A DNA stretch of 64,000 nt from Aquiflexum lacus (GTDB lineage Bacteria; Bacteroidota; Bacteroidia; Cytophagales; Cyclobacteriaceae). The position numbers and the translations under genes were made by a program. This document shows, in pieces, positions 1 to 9,292 of the stretch. The DNA lies in assembly GCF_015476655.1 (NCBI RefSeq), contig NZ_JABFHF010000034.1:1-64000 (forward strand), given 5' to 3'. The notes beneath the pieces were generated by a model. The model saw only the letters and a list, made by a program, of their open reading frames with translations, was not told where the DNA came from and made no database searches. Position 1 is the first letter of the stretch. Every line of letters starts with the position of its first letter.

Positions 1-56
1 CCCGTACCAAAATTGACTTCAAAATCATCCGGAAACCAAAGAGAAAAAGAAAGTAG
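1..56 (+). CDS. Possible 3' end of an upstream gene
   Basis: In the third plus frame the window opens inside an open frame reading RTKIDFKIIRKPKRKRK and stopping at TAG 54-56. A highly basic lysine/arginine tail is a believable protein C-terminus, but only 17 codons are visible and another frame is also open here. No function can be assigned. Confidence 0.3.
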   Translation, partial: RTKIDFKIIRKPKRKRK

Positions 57-152
57 AGTTTAGTTTTAACCCTACTTCTCAATTCCGAAGGAATTTTCCA
101 AGAAGGCCTTATTATTTCATTTAGCAAATGAAACTCAAATATTAACTTTCGT

Positions 153-1073
153 TCAAATCTCCGCTACCAATTTTTTCATTTTAGTCAATCCCAAGCGGGC
201 AACTTGAAGGGCATCCTGTTTCCAATAATCTTGGTTGAATAGTTCCAAGGACAGCACCTTTTCCCCTCCCATATCCTTGAGATCTGTCAGGATTTGTTTT
301 ATAGGTGCTGCACCATCGCCCGGATACACCCTGTCTTTGTCCTCTTGCTTTTCTCTTGGTATGGTATCGATAAAATCATTCATATGAAAAACCTCTATCA
401 GATTTCCATTGAGCATCTTCAGCCCATCATAGCCTGAACCACCTCTATAAAGGTGGTACACATCAGGTAAAACCCTTGCCTCCGGATCATTGGCTACTGC
501 TGCCACCATCAGAACTTGACCTAAATGATTAAAATATGGAAATGCTCCCCAGAATTCCAACTGTGGCATGACCCCGGTTTTCCTTCCAAGATTCAAAAGT
601 TCCCTGTATCTCTCCCCCGCTTTGAACAAATCCAAGTGACCTGTAACCCCCGCAGCGGGGGCGGCAACTCTCTTACAGCCCAATTCTGCCAGCATGTCCA
701 TTTCCTTCTCCATTTGCTCAAAACCGGCCTTCCTTTTTTGATCATCATCCACCATCCAAGGGGCAAATCCAATGGCATTTTCAAATTTCAATCCGGAATC
801 ATTCAGATGTTTTCTTAGAGAAGCCATCGAATTACCCGCTTCTAAAAATGCCTGAATATCCCTTATCCAAAGTTCAACACCATCATAACCTGCTTTTGCG
901 GCAATTTCCAAATAACCAAGCAGCCCGGGATTTTGCCCCATAATGGTACTTGTGTTGAGGCAAAAACTAAATTGACTCTCTTTTTTTGATACTTGGCCTT
1001 TCGCAGCACTGCTTGTCAAAAAAAGTCCGGCACCTAGGCTTATTGATTTGATGGCATTGCGTCTTGTGATCAT
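153..1073 (-). CDS. Sugar phosphate isomerase/epimerase family protein, exported
   Basis: Predicted 306-residue protein of the xylose-isomerase-like TIM-barrel family (AP endonuclease 2 fold). The chosen ATG gives an N-terminus MITRRNAIKSISLGAG with a twin arginine at residues 4-5 followed by a hydrophobic stretch and Ala-Ala-Lys-Gly-Gln, a Tat-type or ordinary signal peptide. A longer frame starting at 1139 would bury this signal, so I reject it. Candidate metal ligands typical of the fold are visible: Glu in GVELW, Glu in QLEFWG, Asp/His in LPDVYH, His in VFHMND and Glu in LSLELF near the C-terminus. Exported members of this family are common in Bacteroidota carbohydrate metabolism; the substrate cannot be read from sequence. 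The next gene is divergent, so this one is probably transcribed alone. Confidence 0.85.
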   Translation of the reverse strand: MITRRNAIKSISLGAGLFLTSSAAKGQVSKKESQFSFCLNTSTIMGQNPGLLGYLEIAAKAGYDGVELWIRDIQAFLEAGNSMASLRKHLNDSGLKFENAIGFAPWMVDDDQKRKAGFEQMEKEMDMLAELGCKRVAAPAAGVTGHLDLFKAGERYRELLNLGRKTGVMPQLEFWGAFPYFNHLGQVLMVAAVANDPEARVLPDVYHLYRGGSGYDGLKMLNGNLIEVFHMNDFIDTIPREKQEDKDRVYPGDGAAPIKQILTDLKDMGGEKVLSLELFNQDYWKQDALQVARLGLTKMKKLVAEI

Positions 1074-1221
1074 TTGAATATAATAAGATTGTTGAAATTT
1101 AATATTAATAAATCCAGAAGCTTTTTTTCTACCATCCATGTAAATCGAAAGGATAGAATAAAATTGACCTAATATTTTTTGATATATTCAAACCACTAAT
1201 TTACAGTACCCTCATAAACCT

Positions 1222-1926
1222 ATGAAAAGCATATTTTTTTCCATTTTGGGAAGCCTATTTCTAAATGTTATTACCATTGCACAGGCTCAATCTGAACTGG
1301 AAAGAACCTATCTAACCAACATTCCCTTCCATCAGGAAGTAATCAGTGGAGGATATTATGTAGATCCTCCACCAAATATAGAGGGCAATCCATATTTCAA
1401 ATCAAAAAGTTTTGAAAACGGTACGATTACCATCAATGGACTGACTTATGAATCTGTTCCACTTTTGTACAATATCCAAAAAGATCAAATAATCACATTC
1501 CATCCAGTACACAGTCAAAAAATTCTTCTCAACAGTGAAAAAATCAATGCTTTTATATTGTTTACTCCCGAGAAATCCGTTTTTGTCCAGATTGAAAACA
1601 ATGATACCTATCCTCATCATAATAGCGGATTTTATGAATTGGTAAAAGATGGAGATGCCCAATTATTGTGTAAACATTACAAAACAACAAGTGCCAAAAA
1701 AGAGGTTGGCAAATACAGTGGCTATTTTACTGAGGACTCGGATTATTTATTGAAAAAAAATAAACAGGTCATAGTGGTTAAAAAAAGGAAACAGGCTTTT
1801 GAATTTTTGGGATTGGAGAAAAAAGAACTTTTGAAAGAACTGAAAAAAAATGGGATCTACTTTCGTGGGAATCCAAGGGCTTTTCTTGGATTTTTGACAG
1901 CATACCATAACCAACAAGTACCATGA
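1222..1926 (+). CDS. Secreted protein of unknown function, first gene of a TonB-receptor operon
   Basis: Predicted 234-residue protein beginning with a clear signal peptide (about residues 1-22, ending AQAQS). I do not recognise a domain. The middle is rich in beta-prone segments (residues 70-130) and the C-terminal third is strongly lysine-rich. Its stop overlaps the start of the receptor gene by four bases (ATGA at 1923-1926), which implies translational coupling. It therefore probably encodes an accessory factor of the same uptake system, inferred from context only. The promoter is presumably in the 150-base divergent gap to the preceding minus-strand gene. Confidence 0.75.
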   Translation: MKSIFFSILGSLFLNVITIAQAQSELERTYLTNIPFHQEVISGGYYVDPPPNIEGNPYFKSKSFENGTITINGLTYESVPLLYNIQKDQIITFHPVHSQKILLNSEKINAFILFTPEKSVFVQIENNDTYPHHNSGFYELVKDGDAQLLCKHYKTTSAKKEVGKYSGYFTEDSDYLLKKNKQVIVVKKRKQAFEFLGLEKKELLKELKKNGIYFRGNPRAFLGFLTAYHNQQVP

Positions 1927-2360
1927 AAAAAAGCCTTATATTCCTATTAATAGGCTTTATTTTAGGTGTTGGTATTTCAGAAGGCCAGGTAAATCCCAAA
2001 ACAGGGGATGAGACTATCAATGGTCTTTTTGCCGGAATTCCTTTTAAAAGGTTTATACAGCAGATCGAAGCTTCAAAGAATTTCAAATTCTACTTTTCTG
2101 AGGAGGAATTACAAGATCTAACTGTTAATATCAGTGCCATAGACAACACACTCGATCAGGTTCTCTCCGGGATTTTTGATAATACAGATTTTGTCTTCAC
2201 TATTGATGAAAAAAACAGGGTCTTTATCACCAAAGGAAAAAAATTGGATCTCGGATTAACGGAGGATTTTTTTTACCAAAGACTGATATCACTAAACAGG
2301 ACAGCCTCGCAAGGCTTTCAGATATCGAAAGGACCTTTTCCAGAAACAAGCTTTATGTAA
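1923..2360 (+). CDS. TonB-dependent receptor, N-terminal fragment (signal peptide plus STN domain)
   Basis: 145-residue open frame with a signal peptide (residues 1-21) followed by a secretin/TonB short N-terminal (STN) domain: FKRFIQQIEASKNFKFYFSEEEL, then the VNISAIDNTLDQVLSGIF stretch, then FVFTIDEKNRVFITKG. The reading continues correctly through the linker LDLGLTEDF and is then thrown out of frame at a run of eight T (2267-2274). The last ~28 residues up to the stop at 2360 are out-of-frame translation. The true continuation is in the -1 frame, described in the next entry. With one base restored, the locus 1923-4675 would encode a 917-residue receptor, a normal size for the family. Confidence 0.8.
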   Translation: MKKSLIFLLIGFILGVGISEGQVNPKTGDETINGLFAGIPFKRFIQQIEASKNFKFYFSEEELQDLTVNISAIDNTLDQVLSGIFDNTDFVFTIDEKNRVFITKGKKLDLGLTEDFFYQRLISLNRTASQGFQISKGPFPETSFM

Positions 2361-4675
2361 TCGGCACTCGCTCCACAGGTCAGGAGGCTGTTCTTCAAAG
2401 TAGGGTCACCGGTATAGAAACCGGAAATCCTGTTTTTGGAGCGATAGTTTTTGAGAAAATAAATTTCATAAGAGCCATAGCCAATGAGAATGGTGAATTC
2501 CAAATCAGACTACCTCTTGGAAGACACACTTTGTTTATCCAAAATCTAGGTGGTTTTGTAGAACAAAGGCAGATCAGCCTGCAAGGGGATGGGATTTTAG
2601 ACATCGCCATTGAAGAAAATGTCATCAGTCTCTCCGAAGTGGTGGTCAGTTCAGAAAAAATGACAAACATTTCAAGACCGGAGATGGGGGTTCAAAAACT
2701 GAACATACAAGCCATGAAGAGAATCCCGGCAATTTTGGGGGAAGTGGATGTGATCAGAAGTATTCTGACGTTGCCGGGTGTGCAGACTGTCGGTGAGGCA
2801 AGTGTAGGATTCAATGTCAGAGGAGGCGCTGCTGATCAGAATCTTATCCTTTTCAACCATGCGACCATCTATAATCCATCCCATCTTTTTGGATTGTTTT
2901 CTGCATTTAATCCTGACATGGTCGAATCAGTGGACTTGTATAAAGCAGGGATTCCTACCAAATATGGCGGACGGCTTTCTTCAGTACTTGACGTCAATGC
3001 CAAATACGGTGACTCTGAAAAAATCAGGGTTAAAGGAGGAATAGGCTTACTTACAGGCCGACTGACTGTAGAAGGGCCCATTGGGGAAAATACAACATTT
3101 ATCGTAGGAGGCAGGTCCACCTATTCTGATTGGCTGTTGAATGTCCTCGAGGAAAATACAGACCTAAATAATGCCAGAGCTTCTTTCTATGATTTCAATT
3201 TCAATGTTTCTCACAAGATCAATCCCAAAAACATTATCAGGCTCAATTCATATCTCAGCAGTGACAATTTCAGATTTGACAAAGACACCTTATTCCAATA
3301 CCAAAACCAAAACTTCAATTTATCCTGGGTGCACTATTTCAATGAAAGATTGGAATTGGAAACTGTAGTAGGAAGAGATCATTACAATTTTGGTATTGAG
3401 GGCAGAGATAACCCCGCCAGTTCATTTGATTTAGGTTTTGATATCAAACAATATTTCCTTAAGGCCAACTTCACTTATGCCCTCAATGAAAGACACAAGC
3501 TTAATTTTGGCGCAAGTACTATTAGTTACAGGTTGCAACCTGGTTTTATTACCCCATTGGGTGAGGAATCCATAGTAGTCTCGGAGGAAGTCAATCACGA
3601 AAGGGCAATGGAAACAGCATTTTATCTGGGGGATGATTTTGAAATCAATGACAGGTTATCTGTGAATTATGGGGGCAGGTATGTGGTGTATCAATATTTG
3701 GGTCCGAATACTGAAAGAATATATGAACAAGGCCAACCCATATCTTCATCAACATTGATAGGTGAACGAAGTTTTGGATCAGGTGAGACCATCAATGTTT
3801 ATCATGGACCTGAGTTCAGAGTTTCTGGTAGGTATATTTTGAATAATGTTTCTTCAGTAAAGGCCGGTTACAATACAAACAGACAGTTTATCCATCTTTT
3901 GACCAACAATGCGGCCATTGCTCCAACAGATGTTTGGAAACTCAGCGACCCAAATATAAGACCTCAATGGGGTGATCAGATTTCTATAGGATATTACCGA
4001 AACCTCAAGATTGACGCATATGAGTTTTCCCTCGAAACCTATCATCGGAATATGAGAAACCTGATTGATTTCAGATCAGGTTCTACCTTGTTGTTAAACA
4101 ATACCATTGAGCAGGATATCCTAAGAACTGACGGCAGGGCTTATGGCGTAGAGGTATTATTAAGAAAAAATATTGGGAAATTGAACGGATGGGTCAGTTA
4201 CACCTATTCAAGGTCTCTCCTCAGGACTGCTGAGGAAGAAACCGCCGAAAAAATCAATGACGGTAATTGGTACCCTAATAATTTTGATCAGCCACATAAT
4301 GCAGTCTTGGTTGGTAATTATGAATGGAGTAAACGCTTAAGCACGTCTATCAATGCCAATTACAGTACCGGAAGGCCTATCACCCTTCCCATTGCCAAAT
4401 TCAACTATGGCGGTTCTGAAAGAGTCTTTTTTTCAGATCGGAATGAATTCCGGATACCCGATTACTTCAGACTTGATTTCTCAGTCAATATTGAAGGCAA
4501 TCACAAAATTCGAAAACTGGCACATTCTTCTTGGTCGATAGGTGTCTACAATCTTCTAGGGAGAAGAAACCCATACTCTGTTTATTTCACGCCTGTCAAC
4601 GGGATTTTACAGGGATATCAGCTTTCAATATTTGCTCAGCCAATTCCATTTATTACCTATAATTTCAGAATCTAA
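2270..4675 (+). CDS. TonB-dependent receptor, main part (carboxypeptidase-like domain, plug, barrel), frameshifted from its N-terminus
   Basis: This frame is open from before the T8 run at 2267-2274 to the stop at 4673-4675. It contains, in order, the linker NKLYVIGTRSTGQEAV, a carboxypeptidase-D-regulatory-like beta domain (VTGIETGNPVFGAIV ... GEFQIRLPLGRHTL), a TonB plug (IPAILGEVDVIRSILTLPGV ... GFNVRGGAADQNLILF ... GIPTKYGGRLSSVLDV) and a long outer-membrane beta-barrel ending in ITYNFRI, a typical aromatic barrel terminus. There is no good start codon at the frame's beginning, so expression needs readthrough of the frameshift, or internal initiation (for example the TTG at 2531) that would lack a signal peptide. 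The stop TAA overlaps the next ATG by one base. Role by family: ligand uptake across the outer membrane; ligand unknown. Confidence 0.8.
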   Translation, partial: FLPKTDITKQDSLARLSDIERTFSRNKLYVIGTRSTGQEAVLQSRVTGIETGNPVFGAIVFEKINFIRAIANENGEFQIRLPLGRHTLFIQNLGGFVEQRQISLQGDGILDIAIEENVISLSEVVVSSEKMTNISRPEMGVQKLNIQAMKRIPAILGEVDVIRSILTLPGVQTVGEASVGFNVRGGAADQNLILFNHATIYNPSHLFGLFSAFNPDMVESVDLYKAGIPTKYGGRLSSVLDVNAKYGDSEKIRVKGGIGLLTGRLTVEGPIGENTTFIVGGRSTYSDWLLNVLEENTDLNNARASFYDFNFNVSHKINPKNIIRLNSYLSSDNFRFDKDTLFQYQNQNFNLSWVHYFNERLELETVVGRDHYNFGIEGRDNPASSFDLGFDIKQYFLKANFTYALNERHKLNFGASTISYRLQPGFITPLGEESIVVSEEVNHERAMETAFYLGDDFEINDRLSVNYGGRYVVYQYLGPNTERIYEQGQPISSSTLIGERSFGSGETINVYHGPEFRVSGRYILNNVSSVKAGYNTNRQFIHLLTNNAAIAPTDVWKLSDPNIRPQWGDQISIGYYRNLKIDAYEFSLETYHRNMRNLIDFRSGSTLLLNNTIEQDILRTDGRAYGVEVLLRKNIGKLNGWVSYTYSRSLLRTAEEETAEKINDGNWYPNNFDQPHNAVLVGNYEWSKRLSTSINANYSTGRPITLPIAKFNYGGSERVFFSDRNEFRIPDYFRLDFSVNIEGNHKIRKLAHSSWSIGVYNLLGRRNPYSVYFTPVNGILQGYQLSIFAQPIPFITYNFRI

Positions 4676-5832
4676 TGGGGAAAAGACTTCTTTATATATT
4701 TACTTTATTCCTTCTTCCTTTCATGGCAATAATTGGATGCCGGGACCCTTTTGAACCCGATGTGACCACTACAGATTTGAATTACCTTGTGGTGGAAGGT
4801 TTTATTGAGATAGATGCTCAAGAGTCCATATTGAAACTCAGCAGGTCTATCCCATTGAGGGCCGAAACCCGACTTCGGGAAGAATCAGGAGCCAGTATCA
4901 CACTGATTTCTGAAAATAATGAATCTTGGGAATTTGTGGAAAAAGAACCGGGAACTTACAGGCTTACCGGAACCTTTGATCCCAATCTAACCTACAAAAT
5001 CAATATATTACTCAGCAACAATCAAGAATATGAATCCGATCCGATGATCCCTAAGATCAGTCCGCCAATTCAAAATGTTGGTTTTACAAGAAATGAAGAT
5101 GGTGTTAGCATCCATGTCAGTACCCAAGGAAATGAAGATGCAGTGTATTTCCTTTGGGATTATGAAGAAACATGGCTCTTTAGACCTCCGTTTCCATCAC
5201 CTTTTATTTTTAATCCTACAACAAATGGGATCGACCTAAGGAAACCTGAACAGCAGATAGCATTGTGTTGGTTGGACAACAAAGTCAACCGTGTTTTATT
5301 GGAAAATGCAGGAAGGTTTGCCAATTACAGTATTCAAAAAGATATGGTCTTTATTCCCAATCTTTCCGAAAAACTGATGACTCGCTACAGTTTTTCTTTG
5401 AGGCAAAGGGCTTTAGATAAAGACGCTTTTGATTTTTGGGAAATTATGAGAAAAAATACAGAGGATATAGGTGGAATTTTCAGCCCACTTCCTTCATTGA
5501 TAAGGGGGAATATCAATCCTGTAAATTCCACAAACAAAGTTGCAATAGGATATGTGAGTATGGGAAAATCAAGAAGCGAAAGGCTGTATATTAATGTTCA
5601 GGAAGTCAGGCCATGGCCTGTATTTATCCCTGATTACCTAGAGTGCCAATTAGAGTTGGACACTATTCCTCCAACTTCCTCTTATATAGAGTTTTCGGGA
5701 CCCAATTTTATCCCTGTTGTTCAAGTAGTAAATTCTATGGGGGCAGTATTAGGCTACAGGGGGGCTGAAGCAAGATGCGCAGACTGTACCTTGAGAGGAA
5801 GCAATGTAAGACCTGAATTCTGGGAAGATTGA
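4675..5832 (+). CDS. DUF4249 family lipoprotein, receptor partner
   Basis: 385-residue protein with a lipoprotein signal (hydrophobic residues 5-21, lipobox AIIGC, Cys22) followed directly by RDPFEPD, the usual opening of DUF4249 proteins. DUF4249 genes in Bacteroidota very often follow TonB-dependent receptors of the STN plus carboxypeptidase-like type, as here, and are thought to act with them at the outer membrane. Two cysteines near the C-terminus (ARCADCTLRG) are notable. The start overlaps the receptor stop (TAATG) and the stop overlaps the following start (TGATG), so translation of the whole group looks coupled. Confidence 0.88.
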   Translation: MGKRLLYIFTLFLLPFMAIIGCRDPFEPDVTTTDLNYLVVEGFIEIDAQESILKLSRSIPLRAETRLREESGASITLISENNESWEFVEKEPGTYRLTGTFDPNLTYKINILLSNNQEYESDPMIPKISPPIQNVGFTRNEDGVSIHVSTQGNEDAVYFLWDYEETWLFRPPFPSPFIFNPTTNGIDLRKPEQQIALCWLDNKVNRVLLENAGRFANYSIQKDMVFIPNLSEKLMTRYSFSLRQRALDKDAFDFWEIMRKNTEDIGGIFSPLPSLIRGNINPVNSTNKVAIGYVSMGKSRSERLYINVQEVRPWPVFIPDYLECQLELDTIPPTSSYIEFSGPNFIPVVQVVNSMGAVLGYRGAEARCADCTLRGSNVRPEFWED

Positions 5833-7472
5833 TGAGCATTAAAATGAAAAAAATAGGTCCTTTAATTTGGTTGTCATTTCTTTTGATGCTTCATCCAATT
5901 TTGGTTCAAAGTCAAAATGATTTTGCCGAGACTATCAGTGCACATGTTTCAAAGAATATAGCTGTTGCAGGAGAAACTATCTGGTTTTCTGTAAATATAA
6001 AGATAACTGAAAACCAGAATCGAAATTCGAAAATCTTATATGCGGAACTAATTAATAGAGATGGCCTACCTGTCCTTCAATCCATGCATGCTTTAGAATC
6101 CCATAGTAGCGAAGGATATCTTATTATACCAAATGAACTCGAATCTGACCACTATTTATTAAGATTCTATACTAGAGTCAGTCCTTTACTAAGCGAAGAA
6201 GGGGTTTTTAACCAATTTATAACCATTATCAATCCAAAGAAATCTCCAAGAACTTTTCCTACTTCAGACCAATCCATAAAGTATGTTTTTACAAATTTAA
6301 AAGCCCACCTTGATGAAAAAATAATCACTAAAACAAAACAAGAACTTATTTTTGAAATCCCTGAAAATTTCAAAACTAAATCTACCACTGTTTCAGTTTC
6401 TATCCTTAATCCTTTTTTACCTGAATTGCTCCATGGTCATATTGATGGCAGGATTTACATGGAATTTCCCATAGACCAATCTCTTGTCCCCGAACCCTAT
6501 GGACATATCATTGCAGCAAAAAACCTGAATCCAAAAATTGACACAACCGAAACATTCTTTGTATCTGCACATGGTATTCAGTCCATAGTCGTTTCCTCCA
6601 AACCAAATTTGACCGGAGACCTTTATTTTGAATTGGGTGCTTTCAGCGATTATGCATTCTTGATCGCTCAATCTTCAGACATAGAAAATCAACTCAATTT
6701 CAGCCCAGTTTCACCTTTTTTACCATTCAAATTCAAAGAGGACTTTGTTTTTCCTAATTTAAATTTGAAGTCTCATGACAAGGAATTTTTGATGGACCTG
6801 ATTCTTTCATCTCAAGTAGCTACATACTTTTACCCTTTGGAAAATGCCGAAGACTTGCCAGTTGTCACGGGTTTTCTGCCCGACAATACTTATATGCTCG
6901 ATGACTATACAAGATTTGATGATGTGGAAACTACCTTAAGGGAATATATACCGGAGGTTTGGGTAAGGAAGCAATCCAAAAAAACGCTATTCAAAGTTTC
7001 CAATGCACCGTTAAATGATGTCTTTAGAGAAAATCCTCTGATCTTATTAGACGCAATGCCCATTTTTGATGCAGATGCCTTGGCAAAATTTAACCCTACC
7101 AAGATCCAGAAACTTGAAGTAATTACCAGAGAGTTTTCATTCAATAAGGATAAGTTTTCGGGCGTTATCAGCCTAACTTCTTTTGACAATGATTTTGGGG
7201 GATTTGAATTGCCTGAAAAAGCACTCTATCTCAACTATCCTGAAATCCAAAAGCCAAAAACACTTCAATCCCAACATTTGAATATTGATCTTAAGGATCC
7301 CAACTTCCCTGATTTCAGAACTTCTTTGCTTTGGAGATACAACTCCTATCCAACTGAAAATTTGAAAATATACTCCTCAGAAATCAAAGGAGATTATGAA
7401 ATCCTCATCAGTATAGTGGAAGCAAACGGGAATATGAAATACTTCACAAACATCCTCCAAGTTGAAGATTAG
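5832..7472 (+). CDS. Exported protein with an MG (alpha-2-macroglobulin)-like N-terminal domain
   Basis: 546 residues from ATG 5832, which overlaps the upstream TGA; a second ATG at 5844 is also possible. A signal peptide (to about VQSQ) precedes a segment reading ISAHVSKNIAVAGETIWFSVNI and later GYLIIPNELESDHYLLRFYTR, the pattern of macroglobulin-type MG beta-sandwich domains seen in exported Bacteroidota proteins linked to TonB receptors. The remainder has no motif I recognise. A late segment (ILLDAMPIFDADALAKFNPTKI ...) resembles the way carboxypeptidase-like/plug proteins in this group name a path to a barrel, but this is weak. It is the last gene of the operon; the next gene is convergent. 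Function is inferred only from context. Confidence 0.7.
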   Translation: MSIKMKKIGPLIWLSFLLMLHPILVQSQNDFAETISAHVSKNIAVAGETIWFSVNIKITENQNRNSKILYAELINRDGLPVLQSMHALESHSSEGYLIIPNELESDHYLLRFYTRVSPLLSEEGVFNQFITIINPKKSPRTFPTSDQSIKYVFTNLKAHLDEKIITKTKQELIFEIPENFKTKSTTVSVSILNPFLPELLHGHIDGRIYMEFPIDQSLVPEPYGHIIAAKNLNPKIDTTETFFVSAHGIQSIVVSSKPNLTGDLYFELGAFSDYAFLIAQSSDIENQLNFSPVSPFLPFKFKEDFVFPNLNLKSHDKEFLMDLILSSQVATYFYPLENAEDLPVVTGFLPDNTYMLDDYTRFDDVETTLREYIPEVWVRKQSKKTLFKVSNAPLNDVFRENPLILLDAMPIFDADALAKFNPTKIQKLEVITREFSFNKDKFSGVISLTSFDNDFGGFELPEKALYLNYPEIQKPKTLQSQHLNIDLKDPNFPDFRTSLLWRYNSYPTENLKIYSSEIKGDYEILISIVEANGNMKYFTNILQVED

Positions 7473-7504
7473 ACCAGTCCCTATTAGACAATTTGCTCAA
7501 ATAT

Positions 7505-9181
7505 TTACTTTGGAGAGTCTTTCTTGGTCAATTCATTTGTCAAAAATTCCTGCAATTTTCCTTGGTAAATTGCTGCTTCTGAATTGTAACTAGGCACAAG
7601 TGTGTTTTTTTCAGGAAAACTTTCCATGTGTAAAGTCTGAGTTGGAAAGGCAAACCGAACACCCAAACCGTTTGCCAAACTGACAATTGACACCAAAATT
7701 TCATGTCTACATTTCAATTCTTCGGCCCAATTAGGCACTTCGAAAAAGATGTAAAACATGATATCCTGAGAGTAGGCTGACAGGTTATTGAAATAAATAT
7801 GATAAACATTTTTTCTCGTATTGGGGTGGTTATCAACAATTTTCCTCAAACCTTCTACAAAAACCTCAATCAACTGAGGCGGTGTGTCATAGGTAATTGT
7901 CAATGTGGTATAAAATCTCCTGAAATGCCTTAACCCATGATTATCAATGGTAGAATCTGCTATTTTTCCATTCGGAATATACATCACTGAATTTCGGAAA
8001 GTCCGTACTCTCGTTGACCTAAACCCGACCTCTTCTACAGTACCATCTACATCTCCTGAGGTAATCCAATCACCCACCTGAAAAGGTTTGTCTATAAAAA
8101 TCATGATTGATCCAAAAAAATTCTTGATCGTATCCTGCGCTGCCAAAGCAAAAGCAAGACCACCAATAGAAAGTCCTGTAAGGAAAGGCACAATATCTAC
8201 CTCCAAACCCTCTTTAAGCACAAACAAGGTACCCACAATGACCACAAATGCTTTGAGGGTCTTTCGCAACAAGGGGACCAATTGGTCATCGAGGGTAGAT
8301 TCGGTCTTATCAGCCAATTTGGCAAAATACATGGCTACGATATCCACGATTTTGTAAAAAACAATGGTAATGATCAATGGTTTTGCCGCATTCAAAATCT
8401 TTAACACAAAGGCCACTACCTCTATCGGAAGCTGCAAAAGTCTGATGAAAAGTGATGAAATCACTACAATCAGGTAAATACTGGTCACTCTTGCTACAGG
8501 AAGCAGATATTTCTTCCCAACATAAGCATATCCTAGCTTGACCACGACATACAGGAATACTTTATCCAACAATACTGTAATAATCTTATGAGAAAGAAAT
8601 AGCAGCAAAATCAGAATAAACAAGCCAGCTAATTGCCAAAAGTGTAATCCAAGATAAACCTGATTTCCCAATTTGGGCAGGAAATTAAGTAGCCGGTCAG
8701 TACCATAAGGATAGGTTTCCCTATGCATTTCTTCAATTTGAGAAACCGTAAAAGCACTGAATTTCCACTCTCTTCCTGTCTTTTCTAAATATACCAAGGG
8801 AAGTTTTTTGGCATCAAAGAAGAATTTTGCCTGATTGCTATAGAGACTATCGATGTAATCAGGATCATTTGGGATTTCTGATATTCTTACATAAACCCCA
8901 TTTCCATCAAAAATCTGCTTTAACTTAATTGCCAGCTTTTCAGCCTCTGATTTATTATCGGGAGAAAGCTTCAAGGCCTCAGCAGCGATTTTAGGATCAT
9001 AATTATCTTCCCTGAGATTATAAAAAAAACTAAGTGTAGCAGTATATGGGGTATTCAGACTTTGAAAATCTTCCAGAGGAATCGGAATTTGATTTTCATC
9101 AAGAACAATCTGTCCAAAACCCTGACCTGAATAAATCAACAATGAAAAAATCAGTGGAATTAAATATTTCTTTTTATACAT
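7505..9181 (-). CDS. MscS-family mechanosensitive ion channel
   Basis: 558 residues. A signal peptide (about 1-24) and a periplasmic N-terminal region (to about 175) precede several membrane segments (about 178-200, 220-245, 262-285, 305-325). The MscS pore and beta domain follow: FLTGLSIGGLAFALAAQDTI, then the conserved FFGSIMIFIDKPFQVGDWI, then GTVEEVGFRSTRVRTFRNSV and YIPNGKIADSTI. The glycine/alanine-rich pore helix and the AAQDxxxNFFGS signature are clear. It is longer than E. coli MscS because of the extra N-terminal domain. Role by family: pressure release across the inner membrane on osmotic downshock. It is transcribed alone; the neighbour downstream is convergent. Confidence 0.93.
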   Translation of the reverse strand: MYKKKYLIPLIFSLLIYSGQGFGQIVLDENQIPIPLEDFQSLNTPYTATLSFFYNLREDNYDPKIAAEALKLSPDNKSEAEKLAIKLKQIFDGNGVYVRISEIPNDPDYIDSLYSNQAKFFFDAKKLPLVYLEKTGREWKFSAFTVSQIEEMHRETYPYGTDRLLNFLPKLGNQVYLGLHFWQLAGLFILILLLFLSHKIITVLLDKVFLYVVVKLGYAYVGKKYLLPVARVTSIYLIVVISSLFIRLLQLPIEVVAFVLKILNAAKPLIITIVFYKIVDIVAMYFAKLADKTESTLDDQLVPLLRKTLKAFVVIVGTLFVLKEGLEVDIVPFLTGLSIGGLAFALAAQDTIKNFFGSIMIFIDKPFQVGDWITSGDVDGTVEEVGFRSTRVRTFRNSVMYIPNGKIADSTIDNHGLRHFRRFYTTLTITYDTPPQLIEVFVEGLRKIVDNHPNTRKNVYHIYFNNLSAYSQDIMFYIFFEVPNWAEELKCRHEILVSIVSLANGLGVRFAFPTQTLHMESFPEKNTLVPSYNSEAAIYQGKLQEFLTNELTKKDSPK

Positions 9182-9292
9182 GTCTTTGATTCAATTTGGC
9201 CGCAAAGTTAATAATATCCTTTCCAATGGAAAACCAAAATGGAAATTGCTGGTTTTCTAAACCGGAAACGAGTAAATTCCAGAAAGTTGATG

